Of a stretch of DNA of 64,000 nt, positions 63,537 to 64,000 are shown piece by piece. The DNA comes from Aminobacter sp. J41 (GTDB lineage Bacteria > Pseudomonadota > Alphaproteobacteria > Rhizobiales > Rhizobiaceae), in contig NZ_JAGL01000018.1 of the NCBI RefSeq assembly GCF_000526635.1, forward strand, positions 23,806 to 87,805. Reading direction: 5' to 3'. The translations under genes and the position numbers were made by a program. A model generated the notes under the pieces. That model was given only the letters and a program-made list of their open reading frames with translations, was not told where the DNA came from and did not search any database. Position 1 is the first letter of the stretch. The number at the start of each line of letters is the position of its first letter.

Positions 63537-64000
63537 ATGGCCAAAGGTAAATTTGAGCGCACGAAGCCGCATGTGAACATCGGTACGATTGGTCACGTTG
63601 ACCACGGCAAGACGTCGACGACGGCTGCGATCACCAAGTACTTCGGTGAGTACAAGGCTTACGACCAGATCGACGCAGCGCCGGAAGAGAAGGCACGCGG
63701 CATCACCATCTCGACGGCTCACGTCGAGTACGAGACCGAGGCGCGCCACTACGCTCACGTCGACTGCCCGGGTCACGCCGACTACGTGAAGAACATGATC
63801 ACCGGTGCTGCGCAGATGGACGGCGCGATCCTGGTCGTGTCGGCTGCTGACGGCCCGATGCCGCAGACCCGCGAGCACATCCTGCTCGCCCGTCAGGTTG
63901 GCGTTCCGGCGATCGTCGTGTTCCTGAACAAGGTCGACCAGGTCGACGATCCGGAGCTGCTCGAGCTCGTCGAGCTCGAGATCCGCGAGCTGCTGTCGTC
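63537..64000 (+). CDS. tuf: Elongation factor Tu, partial (3' end off the window)
   Basis: First 154 residues of EF-Tu. GTP-binding motifs G1 ([10 protein letters not shown]), G2 region ([10 protein letters not shown]), G3 (DCPGHADYV) and G4 (NKVD) are all present. AAAGGGAA lies 5 bases before the ATG. The 260-base gap to purC has TTGACA at 63447, which could be part of the tuf promoter, but no clear -10 is visible; nothing else is seen there. tuf is duplicated in most alphaproteobacteria, so this may be tufA or tufB. Confidence 0.97.
   Translation, partial: MAKGKFERTKPHVNIGTIGHVDHGKTSTTAAITKYFGEYKAYDQIDAAPEEKARGITISTAHVEYETEARHYAHVDCPGHADYVKNMITGAAQMDGAILVVSAADGPMPQTREHILLARQVGVPAIVVFLNKVDQVDDPELLELVELEIRELLS

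Overview
The window looks like a chromosomal segment from an alphaproteobacterium of the Rhizobiaceae (Hyphomicrobiales). Reasons: high GC with matching codon use; rhizobial gene groupings (recA-alaS-icd, gcvT-gcvH-gcvP behind a glycine riboswitch, separate purC-purS-purQ and purL, hisI-folE, murI-rpsD-glsA-ttcA); exoY- and exoF-type exopolysaccharide genes; and lineage-typical families such as DUF2336 and IbaG-type BolA. I cannot name the species from sequence alone.

Region 1 (1-9730) is an accessory-looking exopolysaccharide locus. It encodes a Wzz-type chain-length protein cut by the window edge, a GMC flavoprotein oxidoreductase, a family 2 glycosyltransferase, an ExoY-type initiating sugar-phosphate transferase and an ExoF/Wza-type export protein. 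Three transcription-factor genes sit among them: two LuxR-type regulators with degenerate receiver domains and one Crp/Fnr-type regulator. The intergenic DNA is unusually long and carries an exact TTAA-N7-TTAA CtrA-type site, an FNR-like half-perfect box and inverted repeats. tRNA-Glu(TTC) at 9855-9929 marks the change to conserved chromosome.

Region 2 (9.9-31.3 kb) is core metabolism and housekeeping: M15-type peptidase lipoprotein, patatin, hisI, folE, an IscU-like scaffold, an LLM oxidoreductase, yidD, thrS, a nitroreductase and flavin-reductase pair, two tandem Rnk-like genes, a MaoC/CitE-type pair, a DUF2336 protein, parE, and the glycine cleavage operon with its tandem glycine riboswitch.

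Region 3 (31.3-44.2 kb) is mixed: an XRE regulator, a META-domain lipoprotein, an AT-rich island holding a probably frameshifted DUF3800 gene, DUF2200, a GNAT acetyltransferase, dnaE, a D-2-hydroxyacid dehydrogenase beside an orphan TRAP-type binding protein, CreA, an OmpA-family lipoprotein, and the pseudouridine salvage pair psuG/psuK.

Region 4 (44.2-64 kb) is again core: recA with LexA-like sites, alaS, a PRC-barrel-like secreted protein, icd, a TrmJ-like methyltransferase, murI, rpsD, glsA and ttcA. A long minus-strand run follows, from purC through purS, purQ, a lipoprotein, a membrane protein, purL, bolA, a membrane hydrolase-like protein and grxD to a Bcr/CflA exporter. The start of tuf (EF-Tu) closes the window. 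I saw no CRISPR array, insertion sequence, integrase or phage gene. The most unusual parts are the regulator-dense polysaccharide locus and the DUF3800 island.
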